The notes under the pieces were generated by a model. The model had not been told where the DNA came from. It did not search any database and saw only the letters and a list, made by a program, of their open reading frames with translations. From the NCBI RefSeq assembly GCF_027307225.1, contig NZ_DAHUXJ010000006.1:19208-83207 (forward strand): a DNA stretch of 64,000 nt, in the 5' to 3' direction. This DNA comes from Bradyrhizobium sp. (GTDB lineage: Bacteria > Pseudomonadota > Alphaproteobacteria > Rhizobiales > Xanthobacteraceae). How positions within the stretch are numbered: position 1 is the stretch's first letter; every line of letters starts with the position of its first letter. The position numbers and the translations under genes were made by a program. Positions 15,866-25,779 of the stretch are shown one piece after another.

Positions 15866-18457
15866 CGCGGGCTGAAACAGCAACACAGCTGCAAGCGTCG
15901 TGACGAGCGACAGCGCCAGCAGTTTGCCCATGCTCGCGGTTCCCGGATGACTCGACAGCCACAGGCTCCCGAACGCCGTGGCCGTGGTCAGCGCGCTGAA
16001 AAAGATGGCGCGTGTCAGGCTCGATTGCAGCAGATTCGTTCTCCCCGCGCGCCACGCCGTCACATAATAGATCTTGAAGGCGACGCCGACGCCGAGCAGC
16101 AAGGGCAGTGCGACGATATTGGCGAAGTTGAGCGGCAGGTCGATCAAGACACAGATTTCGAGCGTCACCGCGCCGGCCACCAGCAGCGGCACCAGCGTCA
16201 GCAGCACGTCGGTGATCCGACGCAGGGTGATCCACAGCAACAGGCTGATCACCAGCAACGCCCAGAAGCCTGCGTGAATGAAGGCTTTGACGATCGTATC
16301 GCCGGATTTGAGAATCGAGACGGGCCCGCCGATCGCCGTCGGCTCAGCGCTGAGCACGGCGGCGGCAAACTTGCGCAGGGTATCGTTGTCGTTGGGATCG
16401 CCACGCGGCTCGGCTTCGACGCGCATCAGGCCATCCTTGGTTTTCCAGCTACTCACCAAATCAGCCGGCAAGGTGTTCAGGCTGACCGGCCTTGCCTGCA
16501 ACGCGTTCTTGAGTTGATCGAGCACGACCTTCAGCGGCGTCACGAAGATGGTTTGGGTCTTTTCGCGCGTGGCTTCATTCGAATCGGCAAGCTTTGCCAA
16601 ATCGTCGGCCAGCCGCCGGGAAGCCACAGCCCCAGGCCCCTTCGCCTCGCCTGCCGTCTTGCGCAGGCTTTCCGCCGAACCCTTCAAGGCATCGACGTTT
16701 TCGGCGTCCGAGGGCGCCTGATCGACGGAGTCGGGATTAAGCGCCGGATTGAGAACTTTCGCGCCCTGCGCGATCAGCTTCAGCTTTTCCGGCTGGTCTT
16801 CCGGCACAAAACTGTCGAGCGACATGACCCGCAGCACTTCCGGCAGCTTGGAAAGCTTCTGCTCGATCTTTTTCGCATCGGCTTCCGAGTTCGTCATCAC
16901 GTTGATGGCGTTGGCGCCGGTGTTCGGATCTTTCCTCAGATCAAGAAACGTCGCGATCGATTCAGCCTTTGGGTTGCGCAAATGCATCGGGTTGAAGTCG
17001 AAGTGAAGGAAGTAAAGCAGCGGCAAACCGGCGGCCGCCACCACCAGGGTGCCGACAACGATGATCACACGATGATCTTCGAGAAAACGATCGAGCGGCG
17101 CGAGAAAGCCATAGCCAACGGGGTCATCCTCCCCGGGCGGATTCAAGAGGCTGAGCAAGGCCGGCAATACCGTGATGCTGGTGAGAAAAGCCACCAGCAT
17201 GCCGGCGCCGGCGATCTCGCCGAGTTCGGAAACGCCTTTATAGTCCGTCGGCAGAAATGACATGAACCCCGCCGCCGTCGCCATGGCCGCGAGTGAGAGC
17301 GGGATGGCGGAATATTCCGCCGCCTTGGCCAAGGCGGTCTTCAGATCGTTGCTCTTGAAACGCTCGGAACGGTAGCGAACGCTGAACTGGATGCCGAAAT
17401 CCACCCCCAGTCCGATAAACAGCACCGCAAAAGCAATCGAGAGCAGATTGAGCGAACCGATCATCGCCAGGCCGATCGCGGTCGTGATCGCAAGGCCGAT
17501 GGCCAGATTGGCGAACACCGCCGAGATGATCTTCGCCGAATGCAGCGCCAGCCAGAGGATGAAAAGCACCACGACGACAGTGCCGATGCCGTTGACCACG
17601 GCGCCGTCGGCCACCGTCCCGAATTCCTCGTTGGCGATCGGCACCGGTCCGGTCAGGCGGACCCGCGCCCCAAACTGGCTTTCGAGATTGAGATCGCTTG
17701 CGGCCTGCCTGATGGCGTCGGTCGCCGCCTTACCGGGCTCAAGCGCGTTGAAATCCAGGATCGGCTTGAACTCGATGAAGGCCCGCCGGTCGGCGTCGGT
17801 CAGAGGCTTGTCGCTGACAAGCCGGCGCCAGGAGAAGGTGGCGTTGCCGTTTTTCAGCACATCCTCGATGGTCCCGGATATCTGATTAAGGGGACGTTCG
17901 GTGCTGTCGAGCTTGATCTGGCCGCGCCGGACGCCCGCCAGCACGGTTTCCAGTGCCCCCGTCAGCCCGCGCAGGGATGGATCTCCAGCCATGATCTCGA
18001 TCAGCGGAGCCGCCTGCTCAAACTGTCCCGTGAGCTGGGCCACCTGTTCCTTCGGAAGAAACAGGAACGCGTTTTTCTCAAAGAACTCGCCCGTACCGAG
18101 CGATTCCACTGATTCAAAATGCTGCTTGTCGCCGGAGAGCTTGTGGAAGAGCGTGACGGTCGCCGCGGTCGTTGCTTCCGGCGTGGGCGCCTCTACCACG
18201 GCCAGGATCATCCGGTCGCGGTCGAAGGCATTGTCGAACTGAATGTCGCGTTTGCGCCAGTCCAGATTGGACGAAATCAGGGTGTTGATGTCGGTATTGA
18301 TTTCGAAATGTTTGGCCGCATAGAGGCCGGCCCCCACCGCAAGGGCGACGGCGATCAGGACAGTCGTGGCAGCAAACCGCGTGCATGTCGTAACAATCGA
18401 AACAACTATCTTGGTCAGCACTTCATCTCTTTCTGGGTCTCGGCGGCCCGCCGGCAA
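15833..18457 (-). CDS. hpnN: HpnN, MMPL/RND-type hopanoid transporter
   Basis: Inner-membrane RND protein of up to 874 residues thought to shuttle hopanoids toward the outer membrane. One transmembrane helix (about 23-42) is followed by a large periplasmic loop, a five-helix block with GLGVDFGIQFSVRYRSERFK, a second loop rich in coiled-coil-like sequence, and a second helical block with LLLGVGVAFKIYYVTAWR. A GTG start at 18421 (VLTKIVVSIVTTC) has a purine-rich region upstream and may be the true start. It sits among hpn genes and ends in a convergent overlap with the DUF2147 gene. The MMPL transporter at 28021 is a paralogue. Confidence 0.85.
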   Translation of the reverse strand: MPAGRRDPERDEVLTKIVVSIVTTCTRFAATTVLIAVALAVGAGLYAAKHFEINTDINTLISSNLDWRKRDIQFDNAFDRDRMILAVVEAPTPEATTAATVTLFHKLSGDKQHFESVESLGTGEFFEKNAFLFLPKEQVAQLTGQFEQAAPLIEIMAGDPSLRGLTGALETVLAGVRRGQIKLDSTERPLNQISGTIEDVLKNGNATFSWRRLVSDKPLTDADRRAFIEFKPILDFNALEPGKAATDAIRQAASDLNLESQFGARVRLTGPVPIANEEFGTVADGAVVNGIGTVVVVLFILWLALHSAKIISAVFANLAIGLAITTAIGLAMIGSLNLLSIAFAVLFIGLGVDFGIQFSVRYRSERFKSNDLKTALAKAAEYSAIPLSLAAMATAAGFMSFLPTDYKGVSELGEIAGAGMLVAFLTSITVLPALLSLLNPPGEDDPVGYGFLAPLDRFLEDHRVIIVVGTLVVAAAGLPLLYFLHFDFNPMHLRNPKAESIATFLDLRKDPNTGANAINVMTNSEADAKKIEQKLSKLPEVLRVMSLDSFVPEDQPEKLKLIAQGAKVLNPALNPDSVDQAPSDAENVDALKGSAESLRKTAGEAKGPGAVASRRLADDLAKLADSNEATREKTQTIFVTPLKVVLDQLKNALQARPVSLNTLPADLVSSWKTKDGLMRVEAEPRGDPNDNDTLRKFAAAVLSAEPTAIGGPVSILKSGDTIVKAFIHAGFWALLVISLLLWITLRRITDVLLTLVPLLVAGAVTLEICVLIDLPLNFANIVALPLLLGVGVAFKIYYVTAWRAGRTNLLQSSLTRAIFFSALTTATAFGSLWLSSHPGTASMGKLLALSLVTTLAAVLLFQPALMGKPRDVGN

Positions 18458-18866
18458 CGCTCGCTGTCTAGCGGAGTTCCCCGGGCCAATCTAATGGTCA
18501 TTTTGAGGTTTTCGCTTTGCTCGGGCGCCGAAAGAGCCGCAAAAAGCGCCAAATCTGGGCCGCCGCGCATGGGACCGATGCTTATCCCGACGCGATGACG
18601 CAGCTGTGAGCGGATTTGGGCCGACACCGGCAAAAACCGTATCATGTTACCTAAATTAACGCTGGGAACCGCATATAGGTCTCCCGCGGCGCAAACTGGT
18701 TCGAGTCGCCTTTCCTATCCGGTCTTTTTTTGACACAAAGCCGTGCGTCTACGACCCAACGGCGTTGGTGTAGATATTGCGGCGCGGAGACCACAAATGT
18801 TGGCGGATGTCCTGACCGGGCGGCGCGCCAAAATGAGGGTAGCTTAATTTGCGTAACGGTCGTCCG
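18458..18866. other. Intergenic region between hpnN and ispH
   Basis: About 400 bases between divergent genes. It holds TTGACA at 18730-18735 with no convincing -10 at the right distance, a run of seven T at about 18724-18731, and GGTTCGAGTC near 18700, which resembles a tRNA T-loop but lacks a pairing acceptor stem. No gene is supported here. Confidence 0.5.
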
Positions 18867-19793
18867 ATGGAAGTGTTTCTGGCGCAGCCCCGCGGCTTTT
18901 GCGCGGGTGTCGTGCGTGCGATCGAAATCGTCGAACGCGCGCTCGAAAAGTACGGTCCCCCGGTCTATGTCCGGCATGAGATCGTCCATAACAAATACGT
19001 GGTCGAGAGCCTGAAGAACAAGGGCGCGATCTTCGTCGAGGACCTTTCCGAGGTGCCGGCCAACGCGGTCACGGTCTTTAGTGCCCATGGCGTGGCGCGG
19101 AGCGTCGAAGAAGAGGCTGCCGCGCGCGGCCTGCCGGTGCTCAATGCCACCTGCCCACTTGTGACCAAGGTTCACAACCAGGGCAAGCGCTACATGTCCA
19201 AGGGCCGCTCCCTGATCCTGATCGGCCATGCCGGCCATCCCGAGGTCGAGGGCACCATGGGACAGGTTCCGGGCCCGGTGCTGCTGGTCCAGAATGTCGA
19301 GGAAGTCGCCGCCCTGCCCCTGCCCTCGGACGCTCCGATCGCCTATATCACCCAGACGACGCTCAGCGTCGACGATACCAAGGACATCATCGCGGCCCTG
19401 CGGGCCCGATTTACAGACATTCAAGGCCCGGACACCCGGGATATCTGCTATGCGACACAAAACCGCCAATCTGCGGTAAGGGACCTCAGCAAGCTCGTGG
19501 ACGTTATTCTGGTGGTTGGGGCCACGAATAGTTCCAATTCAAACAGGCTGCGCGAAATCGGCACTGAAGTCGGCGTTCCGAGTTACCTGATTGCCGATGG
19601 CAGCGAGCTCAATCCGGAATGGCTGAAGGACGCCAAGGCGGTGGGCATCACCGCCGGCGCTTCGGCGCCAGAAGTGCTTGTTGACGACGTGATTGAGGCC
19701 TTGCGGCGCATCGGACCGGTTGCGGTTTCGGTACTGCCGGGCCGCGAAGAAAATATCGAATTCCGGCTTCCGGCCGAACTAGCTGCGGGCTGA
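18867..19793 (+). CDS. ispH: IspH, 4-hydroxy-3-methylbut-2-enyl diphosphate reductase
   Basis: Last enzyme of the MEP pathway; it gives IPP and DMAPP and uses a [4Fe-4S] cluster. It has 308 residues from [18 protein letters not shown]. The three cluster cysteines are in RGFCAGV (Cys12), NATCPLV (near 98) and [10 protein letters not shown] (near 198). Also present are [18 protein letters not shown] and [12 protein letters not shown] at 18849 would add six residues. It lies just upstream of hpnH, so isoprenoid precursor supply is linked to hopanoid synthesis. Confidence 0.96.
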   Translation: MEVFLAQPRGFCAGVVRAIEIVERALEKYGPPVYVRHEIVHNKYVVESLKNKGAIFVEDLSEVPANAVTVFSAHGVARSVEEEAAARGLPVLNATCPLVTKVHNQGKRYMSKGRSLILIGHAGHPEVEGTMGQVPGPVLLVQNVEEVAALPLPSDAPIAYITQTTLSVDDTKDIIAALRARFTDIQGPDTRDICYATQNRQSAVRDLSKLVDVILVVGATNSSNSNRLREIGTEVGVPSYLIADGSELNPEWLKDAKAVGITAGASAPEVLVDDVIEALRRIGPVAVSVLPGREENIEFRLPAELAAG

Positions 19794-19826
19794 TTATTCC
19801 TCATCTTGGATGCAGAAAGACACGTA

Positions 19827-20975
19827 ATGGCAATACCGTTCTTCAAGGAAATTCGCATCGGTGGCTATCTGATGAAACAGAAGCTGATGGGCCGGAAACG
19901 GTACCCGCTGGTGCTGATGCTGGAGCCGCTGTTTCGCTGTAATCTTGCTTGCGTCGGTTGCGGCAAGATCGATTATCCGGATGCCATCCTCAACCGGCGC
20001 ATGACGCCGCAGGAGTGCTGGGATGCGGCCGACGAATGCGGCGCGCCGATGGTGGCGATCCCCGGCGGTGAACCGCTGATCCACAAGGACATCGGCGAAA
20101 TCGTTCGCGGCCTCGTCGAGCGCAAGAAATTCGTCTCGCTCTGCACCAACGCTTTGCTGCTCGAGAAGAAGCTGCACCTGTTCGAGCCGTCGCCCTATCT
20201 GTTCTTCTCGGTCCACCTCGATGGCCTGAAGGAGCATCACGACAAGGCCGTGTCGCAGGAAGGCGTGTTCGAACGCGCCGTCTCGGCGATCAAGGCGGCC
20301 AAGGCCAAGGGCTTTACGGTCAACGTCAACGCCACGGTCTTCGACGGACATTCGGCGGAGGACATCGCCAAATTCCTCGACTTCACCACCGAACTCGGTG
20401 TCGGCGTTTCGATGTCGCCGGGCTACGCCTATGAGCGCGCGCCCGACCAGGAACACTTCCTCAACCGCACCAAGACCAAGAACCTGTTCCGCGACGTGTT
20501 CGCGCGCGGCAAGGGCAAGAAGTGGAATTTCATGCACTCCGGCCTGTTCCTGGACTTCCTGGCCGGCAACGAGAGCTACGAGTGTACACCCTGGGGCATG
20601 CCCGCCCGCAACATCTTCGGTTGGCAGAAGCCGTGCTATCTGCTCGGTGAAGGCTATGCCAAGACCTTCGAGGAGCTGATGGACACCACGGATTGGGATA
20701 GCTACGGCACCGGCAAGTATGAGAAGTGCGCCAACTGCATGGCCCACTGCGGCTATGAGCCGACCGCGGCGACCGACGCATTCAAGAACCCGCTCAAGGC
20801 GCTGAAGGTGGCTATCCGCGGCGTTCGGACCACGGGTCCGATGGCGCCGGAAATCGACCTCAGCCAGCAGCGCCCCGCGCAGTACATCTTCTCCGCAGAA
20901 GTGCAGAAGCGGCTGTCAGAGATCCGCCGCGACGAGGCCCTCGCTGCCGAGCAGAAAGCCTCGACAGCCGCGTAG
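19827..20975 (+). CDS. hpnH: HpnH, adenosyl hopane synthase (radical SAM)
   Basis: Joins the adenosyl radical to diploptene, the first step of side-chain extension. It has 382 residues from MAIPFFKEIRIGGYLMKQ. The radical SAM motif CNLACVGC gives Cys38, Cys42 and Cys45, followed by IPGGEPLIHKDI; the C-terminal part has CANCMAHCGYEPTAATDA, typical of HpnH. It starts 33 bases after ispH and is probably cotranscribed. Its last 60 bases overlap the convergent hpnG coding sequence. Confidence 0.95.
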   Translation: MAIPFFKEIRIGGYLMKQKLMGRKRYPLVLMLEPLFRCNLACVGCGKIDYPDAILNRRMTPQECWDAADECGAPMVAIPGGEPLIHKDIGEIVRGLVERKKFVSLCTNALLLEKKLHLFEPSPYLFFSVHLDGLKEHHDKAVSQEGVFERAVSAIKAAKAKGFTVNVNATVFDGHSAEDIAKFLDFTTELGVGVSMSPGYAYERAPDQEHFLNRTKTKNLFRDVFARGKGKKWNFMHSGLFLDFLAGNESYECTPWGMPARNIFGWQKPCYLLGEGYAKTFEELMDTTDWDSYGTGKYEKCANCMAHCGYEPTAATDAFKNPLKALKVAIRGVRTTGPMAPEIDLSQQRPAQYIFSAEVQKRLSEIRRDEALAAEQKASTAA

Positions 20976-21647
20976 GCTGCGCAGCGCGCGACTGAAATCG
21001 ATCCCGGTCGTGACCAGGTCACGCAGCGTCCGCGGGTTCCGCGCGACGCTGCGCAGGACCTTGCGCAGGTCGATGTCGCCGTTCGGCTTGATGGCGGCCA
21101 TGGCAAGCGACGGCAGAGCGCGGTGAGCGGGATCGCTGACGACGCGAAGGGCCGCGAAAGGCAGCCCGGCATTGGCCGCGTATTCCGCCGCAATATGGCT
21201 TTCCATATCGACCGCCGCCGCGCCGGTCTCGAGATGTAACGCTTCCTTGAGATGACGGGCAGCGACCACTTCCTCGGCCCCTGCCAGACGGCCCCTGACA
21301 ATGCGCCGGCGCCCAAGACCAAAGCCGGCGATCAGATCCTCTTTCAGCGCCAGATCGGCCAGCCAGCGGGTATCGCCCGCCTGCACTTCCGTCGCGACCA
21401 CGATATCGCCTGACTTCAAGGTAGGATCTAGCCCTCCGGCCACGCCGAAGCTGATCACGCCACGGATCGTTGCTGGATCGAATACGGTCAGAAGCGCGCG
21501 CAATTGCTGCGGATCGCTACTGCTGCAGACAACGGCCATTCCGGGGCCGGATGCGATCCGGGCCTCCTGAACAAGACCAGTCACGATGAGCACTGGCCGC
21601 GGGTCCAAATTGCCCACGGGCGCGCCAATCCTTGCCCCCAACTTCAC
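20916..21647 (-). CDS. hpnG: HpnG, hopanoid-associated nucleoside phosphorylase
   Basis: Removes adenine from adenosylhopane in side-chain maturation. It has 243 residues of purine-nucleoside-phosphorylase type: GVISFGVAGGLDPTLKSGDI near residue 65, AVDMESHIAAEYA near 147, and LRVVSDPAHRALP near 170. The start is GTG and overlaps the shc stop (ATGTGA), so it is coupled to shc. It is last in the hpnC-D-E-shc-hpnG operon. Confidence 0.88.
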   Translation of the reverse strand: MKLGARIGAPVGNLDPRPVLIVTGLVQEARIASGPGMAVVCSSSDPQQLRALLTVFDPATIRGVISFGVAGGLDPTLKSGDIVVATEVQAGDTRWLADLALKEDLIAGFGLGRRRIVRGRLAGAEEVVAARHLKEALHLETGAAAVDMESHIAAEYAANAGLPFAALRVVSDPAHRALPSLAMAAIKPNGDIDLRKVLRSVARNPRTLRDLVTTGIDFSRALRSLRGCRGFLLGSEGLVAADL

Positions 21648-23614
21648 ATCCCGACCCCTACCGCCCTGCTGTTGGTCTTTCGCAAATTCCGATACCGCGC
21701 CAGCGCCCAGAGCGGAAAGAATTTCGCATAACCATGATAGCGCAGATAGAACACGCGAGGAAACCCTGTTGCCGTATAGCGTTGCTCATCCCACAGGCCC
21801 TTTTGAGTCTGTGTGGTCATAAGGAATTCGATACCGCGGGCAACGGCCGGATTTTCGACCTCGCCCGCCGCCATTAGGCCAAGCAAGGCCCATGCCGTTT
21901 GCGAAGCCGTTGACGGGCAGCCGTCAAACCCCTTCTTGAATTCCTTATAGCCGAGTCGGTAGCTGGTCGCATGCTCTCCCCAGCCGCCATCGGCGTTCTG
22001 GACCAAGACCAGCCACTTCGCGGCCCTCTGCACCATGGGATCCTGATGATCAACCCCGGCGGCGTTGAGGGCACAGAGCACGGACCAGGTGCCGTAAATG
22101 TAGTTCAGGCCCCAGCGGCCATACCAGGACCCTTCCGCGAGCTGAGTGCCCCGCAGATAGGCTACCCCCGACGCAAGCGCAGGGCTCGTATCGGCGTTTT
22201 CTCCCAGTTGGGCCAACATGGAAATGCAACGGGCGGTGACGTCTTCGGTCGGGGGATCGAGCAAGGCGCCGTGATCCGAGAACGGGATGTTGTTGAGGTA
22301 ATATTCGAGGTTGTTGGCGTCGAAGGCCCCCCAGCCGCCATTCTTGCTCTGCATCCCCTCGATCCACTCACGGCCGCGGGCAATCGCCGCGTCATAGGCC
22401 GGGTTCGGCACGCCGCGCCTGGCCCGGTCCATCGCCATGACGACCACGGCGGTGTCGTCGAGATCCGGATAATGGGCGTTGTTGTACTGAAAGGCCCAGC
22501 CGCCCGGCCGGGTCTGCGGCGCCCTGACGGCCCAGTCGCCTTTGACGTCCAGGACTTGCAGGGGCACGAGCCAGTCCAGGCCCTGCTTGGCCGGCCCCTT
22601 CGCCTCATCGCTGTCGGCTTCGAGCAGGGCATGACAGGTCAGCGCGGTGTCCCACACCGGCGAGACGCAAGGCTGGCAATACGCCTCCTCCTCACCGATC
22701 ACCAGCAGCTTGGCGAGCCCGCGCCGCTGGATGGCGCGCGGCGGATAGTCCGCGCCCTTGCCGAGCGCGTCATACATCATGACGGTGTTGGCGATTGGCG
22801 GAAAAATTGCGCCGACGCCGTCTTCGCCGTTCAGCCGCTCTTCGACGAAGGCGACGGCCGCATCGATCGCACGAGCGCGCAGCTTTTTCGGAAACAGAGG
22901 TTCGGCCACGCGGAGCACGCTGTCCAGTGCGCTAAACAGCAGATACCAGCCCCAGCTCTGATGCGGCGCCTTGGACGTCATACCGATCGAGCGCGGGTCT
23001 TCCAGGAACAGTTCGTCGATGCCGATACCCCTGGGATTCCTCGCGCGCGGCTTCAGCGCCGCCAGCACCAAGAGTGGCACGAGCGTCGTGCGCGCCCAAT
23101 AGGAAATCTTATTGAGATGAAAGGGGAACCAAAGCGGCAGCAAGATGATCTCAACCGGAACGACCGGAGCCGCGCGCCAGGTCGTGACGCCGAACAGCGA
23201 GAACATGAAGCGCGTGAAAACGTTGCTCTTGATCGCGCCGCCACGCGCATGAATAGCCTCGCGCGCCCGCACCATGTGCGGGGCGTCGATGGAATCCCCG
23301 ATCATCTTCAAGGCAAAGTACGCCTTGACGCTCGCGCTCATGTCGAAATCGCCGGCATGGACCAGCGACCAGCCGCCGTGGTCGCCCTGAATGCGTCTCA
23401 GGTAGTTGGCGATCTTGGCCTCGAGCGCGGTATCGGCCGCCTCGCCGAGGTAGTGGGCGAGCAGCACATATTCGGCAGGGATCGTGCAGTCGGCCTCAAG
23501 TTCGAACACCCAATGTCCGTCCGCCTGCCGGTGCCCCAGCAGTGCTTCGGTCGCCGAATGAATGCTCGCCTCAAGGGCGTTTCCCGCCTCAAGCTTGCTC
23601 ATTGCAGACTGCAT
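21644..23614 (-). CDS. shc: Squalene-hopene cyclase
   Basis: Membrane-associated class II cyclase that turns squalene into hopene and hopanol. It has 656 residues. The catalytic acid motif DLDDTAVVVMAMD is near residue 380. QW repeats are visible, including GGWGAFDANN, GSWYGRWGLNYIYGTWS and DGGWGEHATSYRLG, and the DHGGWSLVHAGDFDMS segment lies near 80. A hydrophobic patch (VVPVEIILLPLWFPFHLNK) fits the membrane-entry channel. Second-to-last gene of the leftward hpn operon. Confidence 0.97.
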   Translation of the reverse strand: MQSAMSKLEAGNALEASIHSATEALLGHRQADGHWVFELEADCTIPAEYVLLAHYLGEAADTALEAKIANYLRRIQGDHGGWSLVHAGDFDMSASVKAYFALKMIGDSIDAPHMVRAREAIHARGGAIKSNVFTRFMFSLFGVTTWRAAPVVPVEIILLPLWFPFHLNKISYWARTTLVPLLVLAALKPRARNPRGIGIDELFLEDPRSIGMTSKAPHQSWGWYLLFSALDSVLRVAEPLFPKKLRARAIDAAVAFVEERLNGEDGVGAIFPPIANTVMMYDALGKGADYPPRAIQRRGLAKLLVIGEEEAYCQPCVSPVWDTALTCHALLEADSDEAKGPAKQGLDWLVPLQVLDVKGDWAVRAPQTRPGGWAFQYNNAHYPDLDDTAVVVMAMDRARRGVPNPAYDAAIARGREWIEGMQSKNGGWGAFDANNLEYYLNNIPFSDHGALLDPPTEDVTARCISMLAQLGENADTSPALASGVAYLRGTQLAEGSWYGRWGLNYIYGTWSVLCALNAAGVDHQDPMVQRAAKWLVLVQNADGGWGEHATSYRLGYKEFKKGFDGCPSTASQTAWALLGLMAAGEVENPAVARGIEFLMTTQTQKGLWDEQRYTATGFPRVFYLRYHGYAKFFPLWALARYRNLRKTNSRAVGVGM

Positions 23615-23662
23615 TTCGTTCGAAATCTCCTGCTGTGCCGATCATCATCGGAGCTCGCCGCG

Positions 23663-24910
23663 CTAGGCCGCAGCGAGGACCAGATCGGAAGCGCGGTCTC
23701 CTGACCGCACCGAGCCTTCGATGGTTGCCGGCAACCCCGTATCAGTCCAGTCGCCGGCAAGAAACAGGTTTTTGAAGGCCGTTACGGCCCCCGGCCGCAA
23801 CGCATTCTGTTCCGGGGTCGCCGCAAATGTGGCGCGGCGCTCGCGCACGAGCTGCCAGGGCGGCATTTCGGCCGTTATTCCAGAAGCTTTGCAGATATCC
23901 CGCCAAATCGCCTGCGCAAGCTCCTCGCGCGGCCGGTCGACCAGCCGGTCAGCGCCGCTGATCGTGATCGACAGGCGCTGGGGAAACGCGAAAAGCCATT
24001 CCACGAGCCCTCCGACCACCCCCAAAATCGGCGGCTGGCCTTGTGGAGGATCATAGCGAAAATGCGCGTTCACAATCGCGTGGAACTGGGTCGGTGTTTT
24101 CAGCCCGGGTAACAGCGAAGCCGCCGCACGCGGCGGCACGGCCAGTACAACGGCATCGGCAGGAGCAAGAGGTATCGTCTCCTCGCCAAAGCCCAGCTTG
24201 CTGATACGGCCGCCGGCATTGTCGAAACTGCGGAGCTCGCGCCCGTACTGGATCGCGGCCCCCCTCTCCTGCAACAGCTTGATTGCCGGATCGACCAGCA
24301 CCGCGCTCAAGCCGTCGCGCGCGATCAACGGCCGGCAGGCTTGGCCGCCGGCGAGCAGCGTCTCGCGCACGATGGCGCCGGCAAGGCCGGCCGATCCCTC
24401 CGGCGGATCGATATTGAGAGCGGCCAGGAGCAGCGGCTGCACCAGGCGCTGGTACAGCACGCCCTCACACGCGATGGCATCGCCGACGAGTCGTTGAGGC
24501 GACGACCAGATCAACGGCGCCAGCGCCAGGTAGTCGCGCACGCTTGTGTCCGGCACGCGCCGCGCGGCATCGAACACCCACAGCGGCAGGCGGCTGTCGC
24601 CGAGATCGAGCCGCCAGCGCTTTTCGGTCTTCAGATCGATGAACGGAAATTGCGCGCGTTTCGGCCCGACCAGCCCGGCCTCGGAGCCGATCGATCTTGC
24701 ATAGGCCAGCGCGTGGTGATTGCCCGAGAGCAGAAGATGGTTGCCGTTATCGATCGTCAGATTGGTTGCGGCATCGAAATAGGAACGGCAGCGCCCACCC
24801 GCCTGTTGCGTCGCTTCGTAGACATTAACCTTGTAATTGGCGTTGGCGAGCCTGACGGCAGCCGACAAGCCGGAAATTCCCGCACCAATGATATGGGCAA
24901 CTTTTTGCAT
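23663..24910 (-). CDS. hpnE: HpnE, hydroxysqualene dehydroxylase
   Basis: FAD-dependent amine-oxidase-fold enzyme that reduces hydroxysqualene to squalene. It has 415 residues. The N-terminal FAD fold is AHIIGAGISGLSAAVRL, followed by AGGRCRSYFD; the C-terminal end FLAGDWTDTGLPATIEGSV is the usual FAD-binding tail. It sits between hpnD (29 bases) and shc (48 bases) in the squalene operon. Confidence 0.93.
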   Translation of the reverse strand: MQKVAHIIGAGISGLSAAVRLANANYKVNVYEATQQAGGRCRSYFDAATNLTIDNGNHLLLSGNHHALAYARSIGSEAGLVGPKRAQFPFIDLKTEKRWRLDLGDSRLPLWVFDAARRVPDTSVRDYLALAPLIWSSPQRLVGDAIACEGVLYQRLVQPLLLAALNIDPPEGSAGLAGAIVRETLLAGGQACRPLIARDGLSAVLVDPAIKLLQERGAAIQYGRELRSFDNAGGRISKLGFGEETIPLAPADAVVLAVPPRAAASLLPGLKTPTQFHAIVNAHFRYDPPQGQPPILGVVGGLVEWLFAFPQRLSITISGADRLVDRPREELAQAIWRDICKASGITAEMPPWQLVRERRATFAATPEQNALRPGAVTAFKNLFLAGDWTDTGLPATIEGSVRSGDRASDLVLAAA

Positions 24911-24939
24911 GCGATGGATCGGATCAAAAATCGTGGGCG

Positions 24940-25779
24940 TCAGAAAAAGCCGTAGCGGAGCAGAATGGAAAATTTGGCCATTTTGTTCAGCCGGACCGGC
25001 GTGCGCGGGTTAGCGAACCCGCGCGCAACAAGCAATTGCAGAATCGCGCCGTAGTACTTCGACATGATGCGTGGCGCGCGCACCGCGCCGCGCGAATTGC
25101 GGGCCATGATCGCGTCGGATTGCGCAAAATGGTCCCTCGCCCGCGCCACCAGCGGAGCACAGACCTTCGGCAGCGCCGGATCGGCCGCGACCACAAGCGG
25201 ATCGGTCGAGGTGATCCCCGCCTGCGCCAGAGCTTCCTTCGGCAGATAAAGCCTTCCGATCGCGGCATCTTCGTCGATGTCGCGCAAGATGTTGGTCAGC
25301 TGCAGTGCGCGGCCCAAATGGTGCGCAAGCTGGATGCCGTCCTCTCTCGGCATGCCGAACACCCGCACCGAGAGGCGGCCGACAGCGCTGGCGACGTGAT
25401 CGCAGTAAAGGTCAAGCGTCGCCAGATCCGGCGCCCGGATGTCCTGAGGGACATCCATTTCCATGCCGTCGACGATGGCCAGGAAATCCTCGCGCTCGAG
25501 GCTAAACTGCCGGACCGACGCGACGTAGTCGCGCAGCCGCGCCGGCGGACGGCCCTGATAAAGTGCGTCGATATCTTCACGCCACTGTTGCAGCGCCGCC
25601 AGCCGCTCATCGCGCGGACCATCGGAATCGGCGATGTCGTCAACCTGGCGGCAAAAACTGTAGATCTGAAACATCGCCTCCCGCTGCTCCTGCGGAAGGA
25701 TGCGCATCGCAGCATAGAATGAACTGCCCGACGCCGTCGTCCCATAATTCGGATTGGCTGCCGCTGCCTCTCCCGTCAT
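24940..25779 (-). CDS. hpnD: HpnD, presqualene diphosphate synthase
   Basis: Condenses two farnesyl diphosphates to presqualene diphosphate. It has 279 residues of trans-isoprenyl synthase fold, with aspartate-rich motifs QVDDIADSDGPRDERL near residue 50 and NILRDIDEDAAIGRLYLP near 167. A YCDHVASAVGRLSVRVFG segment lies between them. It overlaps hpnC by four bases, so the two are translationally coupled. Confidence 0.94.
   Translation of the reverse strand: MTGEAAAANPNYGTTASGSSFYAAMRILPQEQREAMFQIYSFCRQVDDIADSDGPRDERLAALQQWREDIDALYQGRPPARLRDYVASVRQFSLEREDFLAIVDGMEMDVPQDIRAPDLATLDLYCDHVASAVGRLSVRVFGMPREDGIQLAHHLGRALQLTNILRDIDEDAAIGRLYLPKEALAQAGITSTDPLVVAADPALPKVCAPLVARARDHFAQSDAIMARNSRGAVRAPRIMSKYYGAILQLLVARGFANPRTPVRLNKMAKFSILLRYGFF

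Noticed and set aside
18690..18735. tRNA-like GGTTCGAGTC followed by a T run
   Set aside because: No acceptor or anticodon stem can be paired around it, so it is not called as a tRNA.
21971..23704. Long + strand open frame of 577 codons
   Set aside because: Exactly antisense to shc; the minus-strand protein has QW repeats and the DxDD motif.
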